Positions 44,085-52,426 of a DNA stretch of 64,000 nucleotides are shown here, in pieces (the stretch's first letter is position 1; every line of letters starts with the position of its first letter). A program made the translations under genes and the position numbers. The notes beneath the pieces are model-generated. The model was not told the origin of the DNA. It made no database searches and saw nothing but the letters and a program-made list of their open reading frames with translations. The stretch comes from Curtobacterium sp. MCLR17_036 (GTDB lineage Bacteria > Actinomycetota > Actinomycetes > Actinomycetales > Microbacteriaceae), in the NCBI RefSeq assembly GCF_003234445.2, contig NZ_CP126269.1:3162001-3226000 (forward strand). The letters run 5' to 3'.

Positions 44085-44207
44085 AGCGACAGATCGCCGT
44101 TTCCCGCCCGCGACGACTCCGCCAGAGCGACACGTTCCCGCGATCCTTCGGCGGGACGGAGTCGCTTTCGCGAGGCGGATCGCGGTGAGCGGGCCGGGCG
44201 GCCCGGC

Positions 44208-45140
44208 TCAGGACCAGACGCGGCGGATGCCCCAGCTGCCCGTCCAGGTCTCGTCGGGTTCGAGCCAGCGCAGCCCCTCGCCCGAGTTGAGCGCGTTCGC
44301 GGGTGCTGTCATCGGTTCGACGGCCACCGCCAGACCCGTGCCGTCGCCGCGCGGGAACTCCCGCGACGTGAAGACCTGCACGTAGGGGAACGACGCGTCC
44401 TGCCAGAGCTGGACGCCGTCGCCCTCCGGGCCGTGCAGCGTCGTGTGCCGCACCCCGTCGGCGTCCGGCGTGATGTCGGTGTAGGCGGTGTCGAGGTCCG
44501 AATCGCCGGCACGACGCCCCTGCCGCAGGTCGAACCCGGTGCCGTCGACGGACACCGTGCCGTTCGGCACCTTCTGGTCGTCGACCGTGAACGCGGTCGC
44601 CGCGTCGAGCGTGACGACGAGGTCGTCGGCGGGGGTGTCGCCGGCGCGCAGGTACGGGTGGGCCCCGACGGCGAAGGGCGCGCGCACCCCGGAGCGGTTC
44701 GTGACCTCGTGGGTCACGCGGATGCCGTCGTCGACGAGTTCGTGGTGCACCCGGGTCTCGAGGGTGAAGGGCCAGCCGTGCTGCGGGTGGATCGTCGCCT
44801 GCTGCACGATGCCGGTCTCGGTCTGGGTCACGACGCGGTACGGCGCGAAGCGCAGGAGTCCGTGCGAGGCGTTGCCGTACTTCGGTTCGGTGACGTCGAG
44901 CTGCTGCGCCCTGCCGTCGAGCTGCCAGACGCCGCCCGCGACCCGGTTCGGCCAGGGCGCGAGGACGATGCCGTTCGCGCCGGGCGGCTGCTCCGTGACC
45001 GGGAACGGCTCGGTCAGGTCGAAGCCCGCGACCCGGAGTTCGCGGATGCCGGCCGCGACCTCGGTGACGACGGCTTCGACGACGCCGTCGGGGCCGGCGT
45101 GGTGCAGGTGGTACTGGCCACCGGTGGGTGCTGCGGTCAT
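44208..45140 (-). CDS. galM: aldose 1-epimerase
   Basis: 310 residues. Interconverts alpha and beta anomers of galactose/glucose so that GalK can use them. Beta-sandwich mutarotase signals: NGIVLAPWPNRVAGGVW, YGNASHGLLRFAPYRV, catalytic His in FAVGAHPYLRAGDTPADDL and Glu in VAVEPMTAPANALNSGEGL. Co-translated with the DeoR-type repressor upstream (ATGA overlap at 45137-45140), and divergent, as a pair, from galT-galK. Completes the Leloir pathway locus. Confidence 0.93.
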   Translation of the reverse strand: MTAAPTGGQYHLHHAGPDGVVEAVVTEVAAGIRELRVAGFDLTEPFPVTEQPPGANGIVLAPWPNRVAGGVWQLDGRAQQLDVTEPKYGNASHGLLRFAPYRVVTQTETGIVQQATIHPQHGWPFTLETRVHHELVDDGIRVTHEVTNRSGVRAPFAVGAHPYLRAGDTPADDLVVTLDAATAFTVDDQKVPNGTVSVDGTGFDLRQGRRAGDSDLDTAYTDITPDADGVRHTTLHGPEGDGVQLWQDASFPYVQVFTSREFPRGDGTGLAVAVEPMTAPANALNSGEGLRWLEPDETWTGSWGIRRVWS

Positions 45141-45994
45141 GGCGTGTGGTTCCTTCCGGAGGGTGCGGTGCGGTCGTCGCCGCCGTCGGCCACGAGGACC
45201 TGGACCCCGGCCGACCGGATCGTGGCGACCGCGTCCGCCGACGCCCCGGCGGTGACGACGACGTCGATGTCCTCGAGCGCGCGGACGACCCCGATGTGGG
45301 CCCGGCCGAACTTCGACCCGTCCGCGACCACGACCGTACGCCGCGCCGAGGCCGCGAGCATCCGCTTCGCCTCGGTCTCGGGCAGGTTCACGTTCGTCAG
45401 CCCGTGCTCGACGTCGACGCCGGTGCCGCCGATGAACACGACGTCGGCCGCGATCATCGGCAGCACGGTGCCGTTGAAGGGCGCCACGAGGGAGTGCTGC
45501 AGGGGCCGCAGCGTGCCCCCGGTCACGACGACGGTGAACCGGGGCACGGCCGGCTCGAGCGCGAGCGCGGTGGTGAGCGAGTTCGTCACGACGGTGACGT
45601 CGACGAGGTCCGTGCGGGCGACGAGCGCCGCCGCGACCGCGGCCGGGGTGGTGCCGACGTCGAGGACGACGCACTCGCCGGACCGCACGAGGGACGCCGC
45701 CGCCCGGCCGATCGCGGCCTTGGCCGCCTGGTGTTCGACGGCGGTCTCCTCGAAGGGGCGTTCGCCGGGACCGGCCCCGAGGCGGACGGCACCGCCGTGC
45801 ACCCGCCGGAGCCGGGCCTCCTGGTCGAGGACCGCGAGGTCCTGCCGGACCGTCACCTCGCTAGTGCCGAGCGCCGCGGCCAGGGCGGCGGTCCGGACCA
45901 GGCCGGGAGCTCCGTCGACGATGGCGACGATGCGGTCCTGCCGCAGCGGCGCGGGCAGCGCGCCGGCGAGGAAGGCGAGGTCATCGTCCGTCAT
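45137..45994 (-). CDS. DeoR-family repressor of the gal locus
   Basis: 285 residues from ATG 45994 (MTDDDLAFLAGALPAPLRQD). N-terminal winged helix (LRQDRIVAIVDGAPGLVRTAALAAALGTSEVTVRQDLAVLDQEARLRRVHGGAV), C-terminal sugar-phosphate-binding DeoRC domain with VVLDVGTTPAAVAAAL, VTNSLTTALALE, VVFIGGTGVDVEHGLTN and VVADGSKFGRAHIGVV. Divergent from galT with an inverted repeat between them that is the likely operator. Another in-frame ATG at 46030 would run through that operator and is not chosen. Confidence 0.9.
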   Translation of the reverse strand: MTDDDLAFLAGALPAPLRQDRIVAIVDGAPGLVRTAALAAALGTSEVTVRQDLAVLDQEARLRRVHGGAVRLGAGPGERPFEETAVEHQAAKAAIGRAAASLVRSGECVVLDVGTTPAAVAAALVARTDLVDVTVVTNSLTTALALEPAVPRFTVVVTGGTLRPLQHSLVAPFNGTVLPMIAADVVFIGGTGVDVEHGLTNVNLPETEAKRMLAASARRTVVVADGSKFGRAHIGVVRALEDIDVVVTAGASADAVATIRSAGVQVLVADGGDDRTAPSGRNHTP

Positions 45995-46012
45995 GTCCCT
46001 AGTTTCACTTGC

Positions 46013-46030
46013 TTGCGTTGCCTTTCGCAA
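46013..46030. promoter_or_regulatory. candidate DeoR operator between repressor and galT
   Basis: TTGCG, eight bases, CGCAA, within a stretch that also repeats CTTGC and TTGCC. It overlaps the predicted divergent promoters of the repressor and of galT. Confidence 0.45.
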
Positions 46031-46046
46031 TGCTTCGGATGGGTAC

Positions 46047-46052
46047 TAGGGT
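46047..46052 (+). promoter_or_regulatory. -10 element, leaderless-type start of galT
   Basis: TAGGGT six bases before GTG 46059; no ribosome site fits between. Confidence 0.55.
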
Positions 46053-46058
46053 GGTCGG

Positions 46059-47156
46059 GTGATCACCAAGCGCGCGACGAAGCTCGCGGACGGCCGCGAC
46101 CTCTTCTACTTCGACGACGCGGACTCCACGCTGCCCGCCGAGCGAGCGATCGACGGCCGCGCACTCGACGCGCGACCGGAGACCGCCCGGATGCGGCAGG
46201 ACGTCCTGACGGGCGAGTGGGTCTCCATCGCGGCGAGCCGGCAGAACCGCGCGTTCCTGCCCCCCGCCGACCAGGACCCGCTCGCGCCGCAGACACCGTC
46301 GAACCCCTCCGAGATCCCGAGCACCTACGACGTCGCGGTCTTCGAGAACCGGTCGCCGTCCTTCGGCCCACTGCTCGAGGCGGACGACGCCCCGGAGTCG
46401 CTGGCGTCCCTGGCCGAGGTCGGTCTGAACCGGCAGCTCCGCAGCGTCGGGCGGTGCGAGGTGGTGTGCTTCTCCCCCGCGACCGAGGGCTCGTTCGCGT
46501 CGATCACCGAGTCGCGCGCCCGCACCGTGGTCGAGGCCTGGGCGGACCGCACCGCCGCGCTCTCCGCGATGCCCGGCATCCAGCAGGTCTTCCCGTTCGA
46601 GAACCGGGGCGAGGCGATCGGCGTCACGCTGCACCACCCGCACGGGCAGATCTACTCGTACCCGTACGTCACGCCGCGCACGCAGCGGCTCCTCGACTCC
46701 ATCGACCGCTTCGGTCCGGACCTGTTCGCGCAGCACCTGGCGAACGAGCAGGCCTCCGAGCGGGTCGTGCTCCGGGGTGAGCACTTCACGGCGTTCGTGC
46801 CGTTCGCCGCGCGCTGGCCGATCGAGGTCCACATGCTGCCGCACCGCCACGTCCCCGACTTCGCCGGACTGACCGACGCCGAGAAGGACGAGCTCGCGCA
46901 CATGCACCTGCGCCTGACCCGCGGCATGGACGAGCTCTACGAGGACCCGACGCCGTACATCGCCGCGTGGCACCAGGCCCCCGTGCACGTCGGCCGGGAC
47001 ACCGTGCGGCTCATGCTGCAGATCACCTCGCCGCGTCGGGCGGCGACCAAGCTCAAGTACCTGGCCGGCAGCGAAGCCGCCATGGGCGCCTGGATCGGGG
47101 ACCTCGTGCCCGAGCAGGCCGCCGAGTTCATCCGAGGAGGGATCGAGCGCGCATGA
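46059..47156 (+). CDS. galT: galactose-1-phosphate uridylyltransferase
   Basis: 365 residues. Exchanges UMP between UDP-glucose and galactose-1-phosphate. N-terminal RQDVLTGEWVSIAASRQNRAFLPP, zinc/substrate region and the catalytic HPHGQ in VTLHHPHGQIYSYPYVTPR, where the second His takes the UMP. C-terminal half-domain with EVHMLPHRHVPDFAGLT and YIAAWHQAPVH. Leaderless-type start. Its TGA overlaps the galK ATG. Together with galK, galM and the DeoR protein it forms the galactose locus; no galE is here. Confidence 0.96.
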   Translation: MITKRATKLADGRDLFYFDDADSTLPAERAIDGRALDARPETARMRQDVLTGEWVSIAASRQNRAFLPPADQDPLAPQTPSNPSEIPSTYDVAVFENRSPSFGPLLEADDAPESLASLAEVGLNRQLRSVGRCEVVCFSPATEGSFASITESRARTVVEAWADRTAALSAMPGIQQVFPFENRGEAIGVTLHHPHGQIYSYPYVTPRTQRLLDSIDRFGPDLFAQHLANEQASERVVLRGEHFTAFVPFAARWPIEVHMLPHRHVPDFAGLTDAEKDELAHMHLRLTRGMDELYEDPTPYIAAWHQAPVHVGRDTVRLMLQITSPRRAATKLKYLAGSEAAMGAWIGDLVPEQAAEFIRGGIERA

Positions 47157-48292
47157 CGTTCCAGCAGGTCTACGGGTACGAGCCGTCCGTGCGGTACTCC
47201 GCTCCGGGTCGGGTCAACCTGATCGGCGAGCACACCGACTACAACGACGGGTACGTCCTGCCGTTCGCGATCGACCGCCGCACCACCGCGTCGATCGCCC
47301 GCCGCGACGACCGGGTCATCCGGGTCGCCTCCGCCTTCGACGCAGCGGGCGGCGCGGTGTCGCTCGGACTCGACGATCTGTCGCCGGACGCGATGGACGG
47401 GTGGTCGTCGTACGTGTTCGGCATCGCCTGGGCGCTCCGCGAGCACGCCGGTGTCGACCTCGCCGACCGCACCGGCTTCGACGTCTTCATCGACTCGGAC
47501 GTCCCGGTCGGCGCGGGGCTGTCGTCGAGCGCCGCGATCGAGTGCGGCGTCGCCCTGGCCTTCAACGACCTGTGGGAGCTCGGCCTCGACCGCAAGACCC
47601 TGGCCCGCGTCGGCCAGTACTCCGAGAACCACGCCGTCGGCGCACCGACCGGCATCATGGACCAGTCCGCGTCGCTGCTCGGCGAGCAGGACGCCGTCGT
47701 GTTCCTCGACTGCCGCACGCTCGACACCGCTGTCGTCGACCTGGCGCTCGAGTCGAACGGCCTCGAGGTCCTGGTCATCGACACCCGCGTCGAGCACGCC
47801 CACGCGACCGGCGGCTATAAGGCCCGCCGCGACTCGTGCGAGCGCGGCGCGCAGGTCCTCGGTGTCGAGGCGCTGCGCGACGTGGGCGTCGACGACCTGC
47901 CGCGTGCACAGGAGCTCCTGGACGACGAGACCTTCCGCCGCGTGCGCCACATCGTCACCGAGGACCAGCGCGTCCTCGACACCGTCCGGACGCTCCGCGA
48001 GCAGGGCCCGCGGGCGATCGGGCCGCTGCTCGTCGCCTCGCACGAGTCGATGCGCGACGACTTCGAGATCTCCGTGCCGGAGCTCGACCTGGCGGTCGCG
48101 ACCGCTGTCGCGCACGGCGCCGTCGGCGCCCGCATGACCGGTGGCGGCTTCGGCGGAGCGGCGATCGCGTTGGTCGACCGGGAGGCCCGTGGTGCGATCA
48201 CCGCGGCCGTCACCGCCGCCTTCGCCGACGCCGGGTACCGCGAGCCGAACGTCTTCACGGTGCACGCCGCGCAGGGCGCCCGCCGCGACTGA
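47153..48292 (+). CDS. galK: galactokinase
   Basis: 379 residues, GHMP kinase. Galactokinase signature near the N-terminus SAPGRVNLIGEHTDYNDGYV, ATP-binding DVPVGAGLSSSAAIECGVAL, catalytic Asp region GIMDQSASLLGEQD and the third motif GARMTGGGFGGAAIAL. Phosphorylates galactose to galactose-1-phosphate for GalT. Co-translated with galT (ATGA). Followed by a 256-base gap with a 16-bp tandem array. Confidence 0.97.
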   Translation: MTFQQVYGYEPSVRYSAPGRVNLIGEHTDYNDGYVLPFAIDRRTTASIARRDDRVIRVASAFDAAGGAVSLGLDDLSPDAMDGWSSYVFGIAWALREHAGVDLADRTGFDVFIDSDVPVGAGLSSSAAIECGVALAFNDLWELGLDRKTLARVGQYSENHAVGAPTGIMDQSASLLGEQDAVVFLDCRTLDTAVVDLALESNGLEVLVIDTRVEHAHATGGYKARRDSCERGAQVLGVEALRDVGVDDLPRAQELLDDETFRRVRHIVTEDQRVLDTVRTLREQGPRAIGPLLVASHESMRDDFEISVPELDLAVATAVAHGAVGARMTGGGFGGAAIALVDREARGAITAAVTAAFADAGYREPNVFTVHAAQGARRD

Positions 48293-48404
48293 CCAGGGGA
48301 CGAGCGGTCAGCGGGCCGTGCGTCCCGTCGTGACCGGGGCGCCGACCAACGGGGACCCGTGTGGGCGCAGGGCCCGGTCCGTCACGACGTGACCCTGCCG
48401 CACC

Positions 48405-48484
48405 GTGTCGACGAGCACCCGTGTCGACGAGCACCCGTGTCCACGAGCACCCGTGTCGACGAGCACCCGTGTCGACGAGCAGAC
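48405..48484. repeat. 16-bp tandem array, 5 units
   Basis: GTGTCGACGAGCACCC repeated head to tail at 48405, 48421, 48437 (one substitution), 48453 and 48469 (last three bases changed). Each unit carries the palindrome GTCGAC. It lies between convergent galK and a membrane-protein gene; no gene in the gap 48293-48549. Confidence 0.97.
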
Positions 48485-48549
48485 CGACGACGACGCGGCC
48501 CGCACGGTCGAGAACGCCGCGAGGGCTCCTCCGGTGTCGACCGGTGCGC

Positions 48550-49002
48550 TCAGGGGGCGTACCCGGCACGCTCGACCGACGACGAGACGTCGCCGATCGT
48601 GAACGGGTGCAGGTTGCCGTGCGCGACCGCCCAGTACACCCACTCGTACTGCACGATGAACAGCACCCACACCAGCACGGTGACGCCGACGACCCCGGCC
48701 AGACCGAGGGCGAGCACGCGGTCCTGGTCCCAGCGCGCGGCACCACGGCGAGCGACCCCGACGACGAAGCCGGCGACGGCGAAGCCGATCGTGAGCACGA
48801 CCCAGCCGATCCACGGCCGGGCCTGGAACTCGACGGACCCGAGGGAGACGTCCGCCGTGCTCCCGGGCAGCAGCGGGCCGGCCGACCAGTTCTGCCCGAG
48901 CACCTGCAGGAAGAGGCAGAGCAGGGTGATCCAGACGAGCTTCCGGGTGTCCTTCGTGAACAGCGTCTCGCGACCCTGTGGCTCGGCGGCGGTCGTCGTC
49001 AT
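48550..49002 (-). CDS. uncharacterised membrane protein
   Basis: 150 residues from ATG 49002 (MTTTAAEPQGRETLFTKDTR). Three hydrophobic stretches: about 22-38 (LVWITLLCLFLQVLG), 63-84 (WIGWVVLTIGFAVAGFVVGV) and 97-117 (ALGLAGVVGVTVLVWVLFIV), with aromatic YEWVYWAVAHGNLHPF after the last. No family recognised; the C-terminus (TIGDVSSSVERAGYAP) is soluble. Convergent with galK. Upstream lies a 220-base gap with an inverted-repeat element. Confidence 0.72.
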   Translation of the reverse strand: MTTTAAEPQGRETLFTKDTRKLVWITLLCLFLQVLGQNWSAGPLLPGSTADVSLGSVEFQARPWIGWVVLTIGFAVAGFVVGVARRGAARWDQDRVLALGLAGVVGVTVLVWVLFIVQYEWVYWAVAHGNLHPFTIGDVSSSVERAGYAP

Positions 49003-49122
49003 GCTCGAACCGTAGCGCGGCGCGGCCCGCAGCAGAACCGCCCGTCCGAGGGGCGGTCGCTGACCCGGCCGCCCCCGCGACCGAGCCGGCGGGACGGGGG
49101 CGGGGCGGGCCTCCCGGCCGCA

Positions 49123-49181
49123 CTTCGTGAGCAGGAACGGTCGAGTCATGCGCCGGGACCCGACCATTCCTGCTCACGAAG
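49123..49181. repeat. GTGAGCAGGAA inverted-repeat element, copy 3
   Basis: CTTCGTGAGCAGGAACGGTC (49123-49142) pairs with GACCATTCCTGCTCACGAAG (49162-49181), 20 of 21 pairs with one G-T, loop 17. Sits 42 bases past the folD stop on the minus strand, as copy 1 does for rlmB. Confidence 0.85.
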
Positions 49182-49222
49182 CGGGGCGAACACCCGCTCC
49201 CGCGCCCGCGCCCGCACCGCGC

Positions 49223-50161
49223 CTACTGCAGGCGGCGCTCCGCGGCCTCGACCACGTTCTTCATGAGCATCGCGCGGGTCATCGGCCCGACGCCGCCGGG
49301 GGTCGGCGACAGGAAGCCCGCCACCGATGCGACCGCGGGGTCGACGTCACCGTGCAGCTTCGCCTTGCCGGTCTCCTCGTTCACCACGCGGGTGATGCCG
49401 ACGTCGATCACGGCCGCTCCGGGCTGCACCCAGTCCGGCTCGACGAGCCCGGCGACCCCGGCGGCGGCGACGATGATGTCGGCCCGGCGGCACTCCGCGG
49501 CGACGTCGGCGGTCAACGAGTGCGTCAGGGTGGCGGTCGCCTCGAGGCGGGTGAGCAGCAGCCCGAGCGGACGGCCGACCGTCAGCCCCTGGCCGATGAT
49601 CGTGACGTGGGCACCCCGGATCGGGATGTCGTACGCCTCGAGCATCGCGACGATGCCCCGCGGCGTGCAGGGCAGGGGTGCGTCGATCGTGCCGGCACCA
49701 CCGGGCACGGCGAGCACGAGCTCACCGAGGTTCGTCGGGTGCAGGCCGTCGGCGTCCTTCGCCGGGTCCATCAGCTCGAGCATCGGGATCGGGTCGATGC
49801 CCTGCGGCAGCGGGAGCTGCACGATGAACGCGGTGACCCGCGGGTCGTCGTTCATCTGCAGGATCGCTGCCCGGATGTCCGCCGCACTCGCGGTCTCGGG
49901 CAGGTCGATGCGGACCGAGTCGAGCCCGATCTGCGCCGAGTCCTTGTGCTTGCCGGCGACGTACGACACCGAGCCGGGGTTCGAGCCGACCATGATCGTG
50001 CCGAGGCCGGGGCGGACGCCGTGCTCGTGCAGCCGGTCGATGCGGACGCGGAGCTCGTCGAGCGTGCGGGCGGCGAGGGCGGTGCCGTCGATGCGGACGG
50101 CACTGCCCTCACCAGCCCAGCGCGCACGCGGCATCGGCGCGAGCGAGGACGTGGCGCTCAC
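49223..50161 (-). CDS. folD: methylenetetrahydrofolate dehydrogenase/cyclohydrolase FolD
   Basis: 312 residues from GTG 50161. Converts methylene- to formyl-tetrahydrofolate with NADP. The family core begins [16 protein letters not shown]; an N-terminal extension of about 24 residues precedes it, so an internal ATG at 50132 is a possible start, but the GTG overlaps the glyA stop (GTGA), favouring coupling. Motifs: [20 protein letters not shown] (catalytic Tyr and Lys), QLPLPQGID and [27 protein letters not shown], and [19 protein letters not shown] near the end. Confidence 0.95.
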   Translation of the reverse strand: MSATSSLAPMPRARWAGEGSAVRIDGTALAARTLDELRVRIDRLHEHGVRPGLGTIMVGSNPGSVSYVAGKHKDSAQIGLDSVRIDLPETASAADIRAAILQMNDDPRVTAFIVQLPLPQGIDPIPMLELMDPAKDADGLHPTNLGELVLAVPGGAGTIDAPLPCTPRGIVAMLEAYDIPIRGAHVTIIGQGLTVGRPLGLLLTRLEATATLTHSLTADVAAECRRADIIVAAAGVAGLVEPDWVQPGAAVIDVGITRVVNEETGKAKLHGDVDPAVASVAGFLSPTPGGVGPMTRAMLMKNVVEAAERRLQ

Positions 50162-51492
50162 GCGTACAGCGGGAAGGCGTCGGTCAGGGCCGTGACCCGG
50201 GCCGAGAGCGCGTCGATGTCGGGGTTCGGCATGAGCGTCAGCGCGATAATGTCCGCCACCTCGGCGAACTCGGCGTCGCCGAAACCGCGGGTGGCCAGCG
50301 CCGAGGTGCCGATGCGGACACCCGAGGTGACCATCGGCGGGCGCGGGTCGAACGGCACGGAGTTGCGGTTCACGGTGATGCCGACCTCGTGCAGCAGGTC
50401 CTCGGCCTGCTTGCCGTCGACCTCGGACTCGCGCAGGTCGACGAGCACCAGGTGCACGTCGGTACCACCGGTGAGCACGTCGATGCCGGCGGCCTTCGCG
50501 TCGTCCTGCGTGAGCCGGTCGGCCAGCGCCTTCGCACCACGGAGCGTGCGCTCCTGGCGGTCCTTGAACTCCGGCTGGCCGGCGAGCAGGAACGCGGTGG
50601 CCTTCGCGGCGATCACGTGCATGAGCGGGCCACCCTGCTGGCCCGGGAACACCGCGGAGTTCAGCTTCTTGAAGAGCGACTCCTCGTTGGACAGGATGAT
50701 GCCCGAGCGCGGACCGGCGAGGGTCTTGTGCACCGTCGACGACACGACGTGGGCGTACGGCAGCGGCGACGGGTGCAGGCCCGCGGCGACGAGCCCGGCG
50801 AAGTGCGCCATGTCGACCCAGAGCGTCGCGCCGACCTCGTCCGCGATCTCGCGGAACTTCGCGAAGTCGAGCTGACGGGGGTACGCCGACCAACCGGCGA
50901 TGAGGACCTTCGGCTGGTGCTCGATCGCCTTCGCGCGGATGTCGTCGTAGTCGACCTCGAAGGTCTCCGGGTCGACGCCGTACGCCACGGCGTTGTAGAT
51001 CCGGCCGGAGAAGTTGAGCTTCATGCCGTGGGTCAGGTGCCCGCCGTGGGCGAGCTCGAGGCCGAGGATGGTGTCGCCGGCCGAGGCGATGGCGTGCAGG
51101 ACCGCGGCGTTCGCGCTGGCGCCGGAGTGCGGCTGGACGTTCGCGTACGCGGCACCGAACAGGGCCTTCGCCCGGTCGATGGCGAGCTGCTCGGCGACGT
51201 CGACGAACTCGCAGCCGCCGTAGTAGCGCTTGCCCGGGTAGCCCTCGGCGTACTTGTTGGTGAGCACGGAGCCCTGCGACTCGAGGACGGCGCGCGGCAC
51301 GAAGTTCTCGGACGCGATCATCTCGAGGGTGTCGCGCTGGCGGCCGAGCTCCTGCTGCAGGACGGCGGCGATCTCGGGGTCGACCTCGCTGAGCGGGGCG
51401 TTGAACGCGGCGCGGGCGGCGGCCTGGTCGACGCCGCCGGCTGCGCCCTCTGCCGACTCGGACACGAACGGGGGCAGATCGGTGATGGACAC
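50158..51492 (-). CDS. glyA: serine hydroxymethyltransferase
   Basis: 444 residues from GTG 51492, AGGAG upstream. PLP enzyme converting serine to glycine and loading tetrahydrofolate with a one-carbon unit. [40 protein letters not shown], and the PLP lysine in [17 protein letters not shown] are characteristic. A 27-residue N-terminal extension ([20 protein letters not shown]) precedes the family start. Behind a ZTP-type riboswitch and co-translated with folD, so the pair answers to purine/folate stress. Confidence 0.97.
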   Translation of the reverse strand: MSITDLPPFVSESAEGAAGGVDQAAARAAFNAPLSEVDPEIAAVLQQELGRQRDTLEMIASENFVPRAVLESQGSVLTNKYAEGYPGKRYYGGCEFVDVAEQLAIDRAKALFGAAYANVQPHSGASANAAVLHAIASAGDTILGLELAHGGHLTHGMKLNFSGRIYNAVAYGVDPETFEVDYDDIRAKAIEHQPKVLIAGWSAYPRQLDFAKFREIADEVGATLWVDMAHFAGLVAAGLHPSPLPYAHVVSSTVHKTLAGPRSGIILSNEESLFKKLNSAVFPGQQGGPLMHVIAAKATAFLLAGQPEFKDRQERTLRGAKALADRLTQDDAKAAGIDVLTGGTDVHLVLVDLRESEVDGKQAEDLLHEVGITVNRNSVPFDPRPPMVTSGVRIGTSALATRGFGDAEFAEVADIIALTLMPNPDIDALSARVTALTDAFPLYA

Positions 51493-51548
51493 GGGACTCC
51501 TACGGTGTGCGGACGACCAGCTGGTCGCACTCGGACGGTCGGTCGGTG

Positions 51549-51621
51549 CAGCCCAGGCGTACGGCCGCGCACCGTGTCTTTGTCGCTCCCTGATGGTGAC
51601 CCATCCAACGCCAGTCGCGAC
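51549..51621 (-). promoter_or_regulatory. ZTP (pfl) riboswitch upstream of glyA-folD
   Basis: Minus strand, 5' to 3': stem GTCGC (51621-51617) closes with GCGAC (51586-51582); inside it are CTGGCG (51614-51609), hairpin GATGG-GTCA-CCATC (51605-51592) and GGGAGCG (51590-51584). After a linker comes GCCTGGGC (51558-51551), the conserved 3' block. These are the invariant parts of the pfl/ZTP motif, which senses ZMP/ZTP and controls one-carbon genes. A GACCAGCTGGTC hairpin lies between it and the glyA ribosome site and could be the expression platform. Confidence 0.85.
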
Positions 51622-51627
51622 GTGACG

Positions 51628-51656
51628 ATCGTACCGAGCGGCCCGCGCTGTGTCAC
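51628..51656 (-). promoter_or_regulatory. glyA-folD promoter
   Basis: On the minus strand GTGACA (51656-51651), 17-bp spacer, TACGAT (51633-51628). Transcription would start about 51621, exactly at the 5' edge of the riboswitch. The region also holds the oppositely directed CACCCT box of clpS. Confidence 0.7.
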
Positions 51657-51665
51657 CCTGGTGGC

Positions 51666-51953
51666 ATGACGCTGCTCTCGCCGGACGTGGACGAACGGAC
51701 GAGCGTCCGTGCCGACACCCCGTGGGTCACCGTGGTCTGGGACGACCCGGTGAACCTCATGTCCTACGTGACGTACGTCTTCCAGCAGCACTTCGGGTTC
51801 TCGCGCGAGCAGGCCGAGCGGCTCATGCACCAGGTGAACGACGACGGTCGGGCGATCGTGGCGTCCGGCCCGCGCGAGTCGATGGAGGCCCACGTGCAGT
51901 CCATGCACGGCTACGGCCTGCAGGCGACCGTCGACAAGGCCCCCGAAGCGTGA
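51666..51953 (+). CDS. clpS: ATP-dependent Clp protease adaptor ClpS
   Basis: 95 residues. Adaptor that delivers N-degron substrates to ClpC/ClpA with ClpP. Typical [22 protein letters not shown] (substrate pocket around the DDPVN Asp/Asn), [23 protein letters not shown] and [25 protein letters not shown] six bases before the ATG suggests a leaderless start. The stop overlaps the DUF2017 start (GTGA), the usual actinobacterial clpS-DUF2017 pair. Confidence 0.96.
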   Translation: MTLLSPDVDERTSVRADTPWVTVVWDDPVNLMSYVTYVFQQHFGFSREQAERLMHQVNDDGRAIVASGPRESMEAHVQSMHGYGLQATVDKAPEA

Positions 51954-52426
51954 TCCCGTTCGTCCGCCGAGCCGACGGCCTGCACCTCGGCCTGTCCTCC
52001 GGCGAGCGGGACCTGCTCGCGTCCCTGACCGAGCAGCTCCGGCAGGTGCTCGACGGCGACCTGTCGGCGGACCCGGTCGCCGAGCGGATGTTCCCGGACG
52101 CCTACCCGGACGACGACGCGGCGAGCGCGGAGTTCCGGCAGTACACCCGCTCGGACCTGTTGACCCTGAAGACGACGAACGCCTCGATCGTGCACGACTG
52201 GCTGACGGGCACCCGCGACGGCGCCCTCGCCGGCGAGGACGAGCAGGCGTGGCTCCGCACCCTGACGGACCTGCGGCTGACGATCGCGACCCGGCTCGGC
52301 ATCGAGGACGCCGACGACGAGGAACGCTCGGTCGAGGCCGATGCGGGCGTCGGCCTGCGCGACGTCTACGACTGGCTCGGGTACGTGCAGGAGCACCTGG
52401 TCACGACGATGACCGCCCCGCGGTGA
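51950..52426 (+). CDS. DUF2017 family protein
   Basis: 158 residues from GTG 51950. [20 protein letters not shown], then LLASLTEQLRQVL, DPVAERMFPDAYPDDDAASAEFRQYT and WLRTLTDLRLTIATRLGIED, the pattern of DUF2017, which always follows clpS in actinobacteria. Function unknown but tied by gene order to Clp-dependent proteolysis. Both ends overlap neighbours (GTGA with clpS, GTGA with the acetyltransferase), making a three-gene operon. Confidence 0.9.
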   Translation: MIPFVRRADGLHLGLSSGERDLLASLTEQLRQVLDGDLSADPVAERMFPDAYPDDDAASAEFRQYTRSDLLTLKTTNASIVHDWLTGTRDGALAGEDEQAWLRTLTDLRLTIATRLGIEDADDEERSVEADAGVGLRDVYDWLGYVQEHLVTTMTAPR

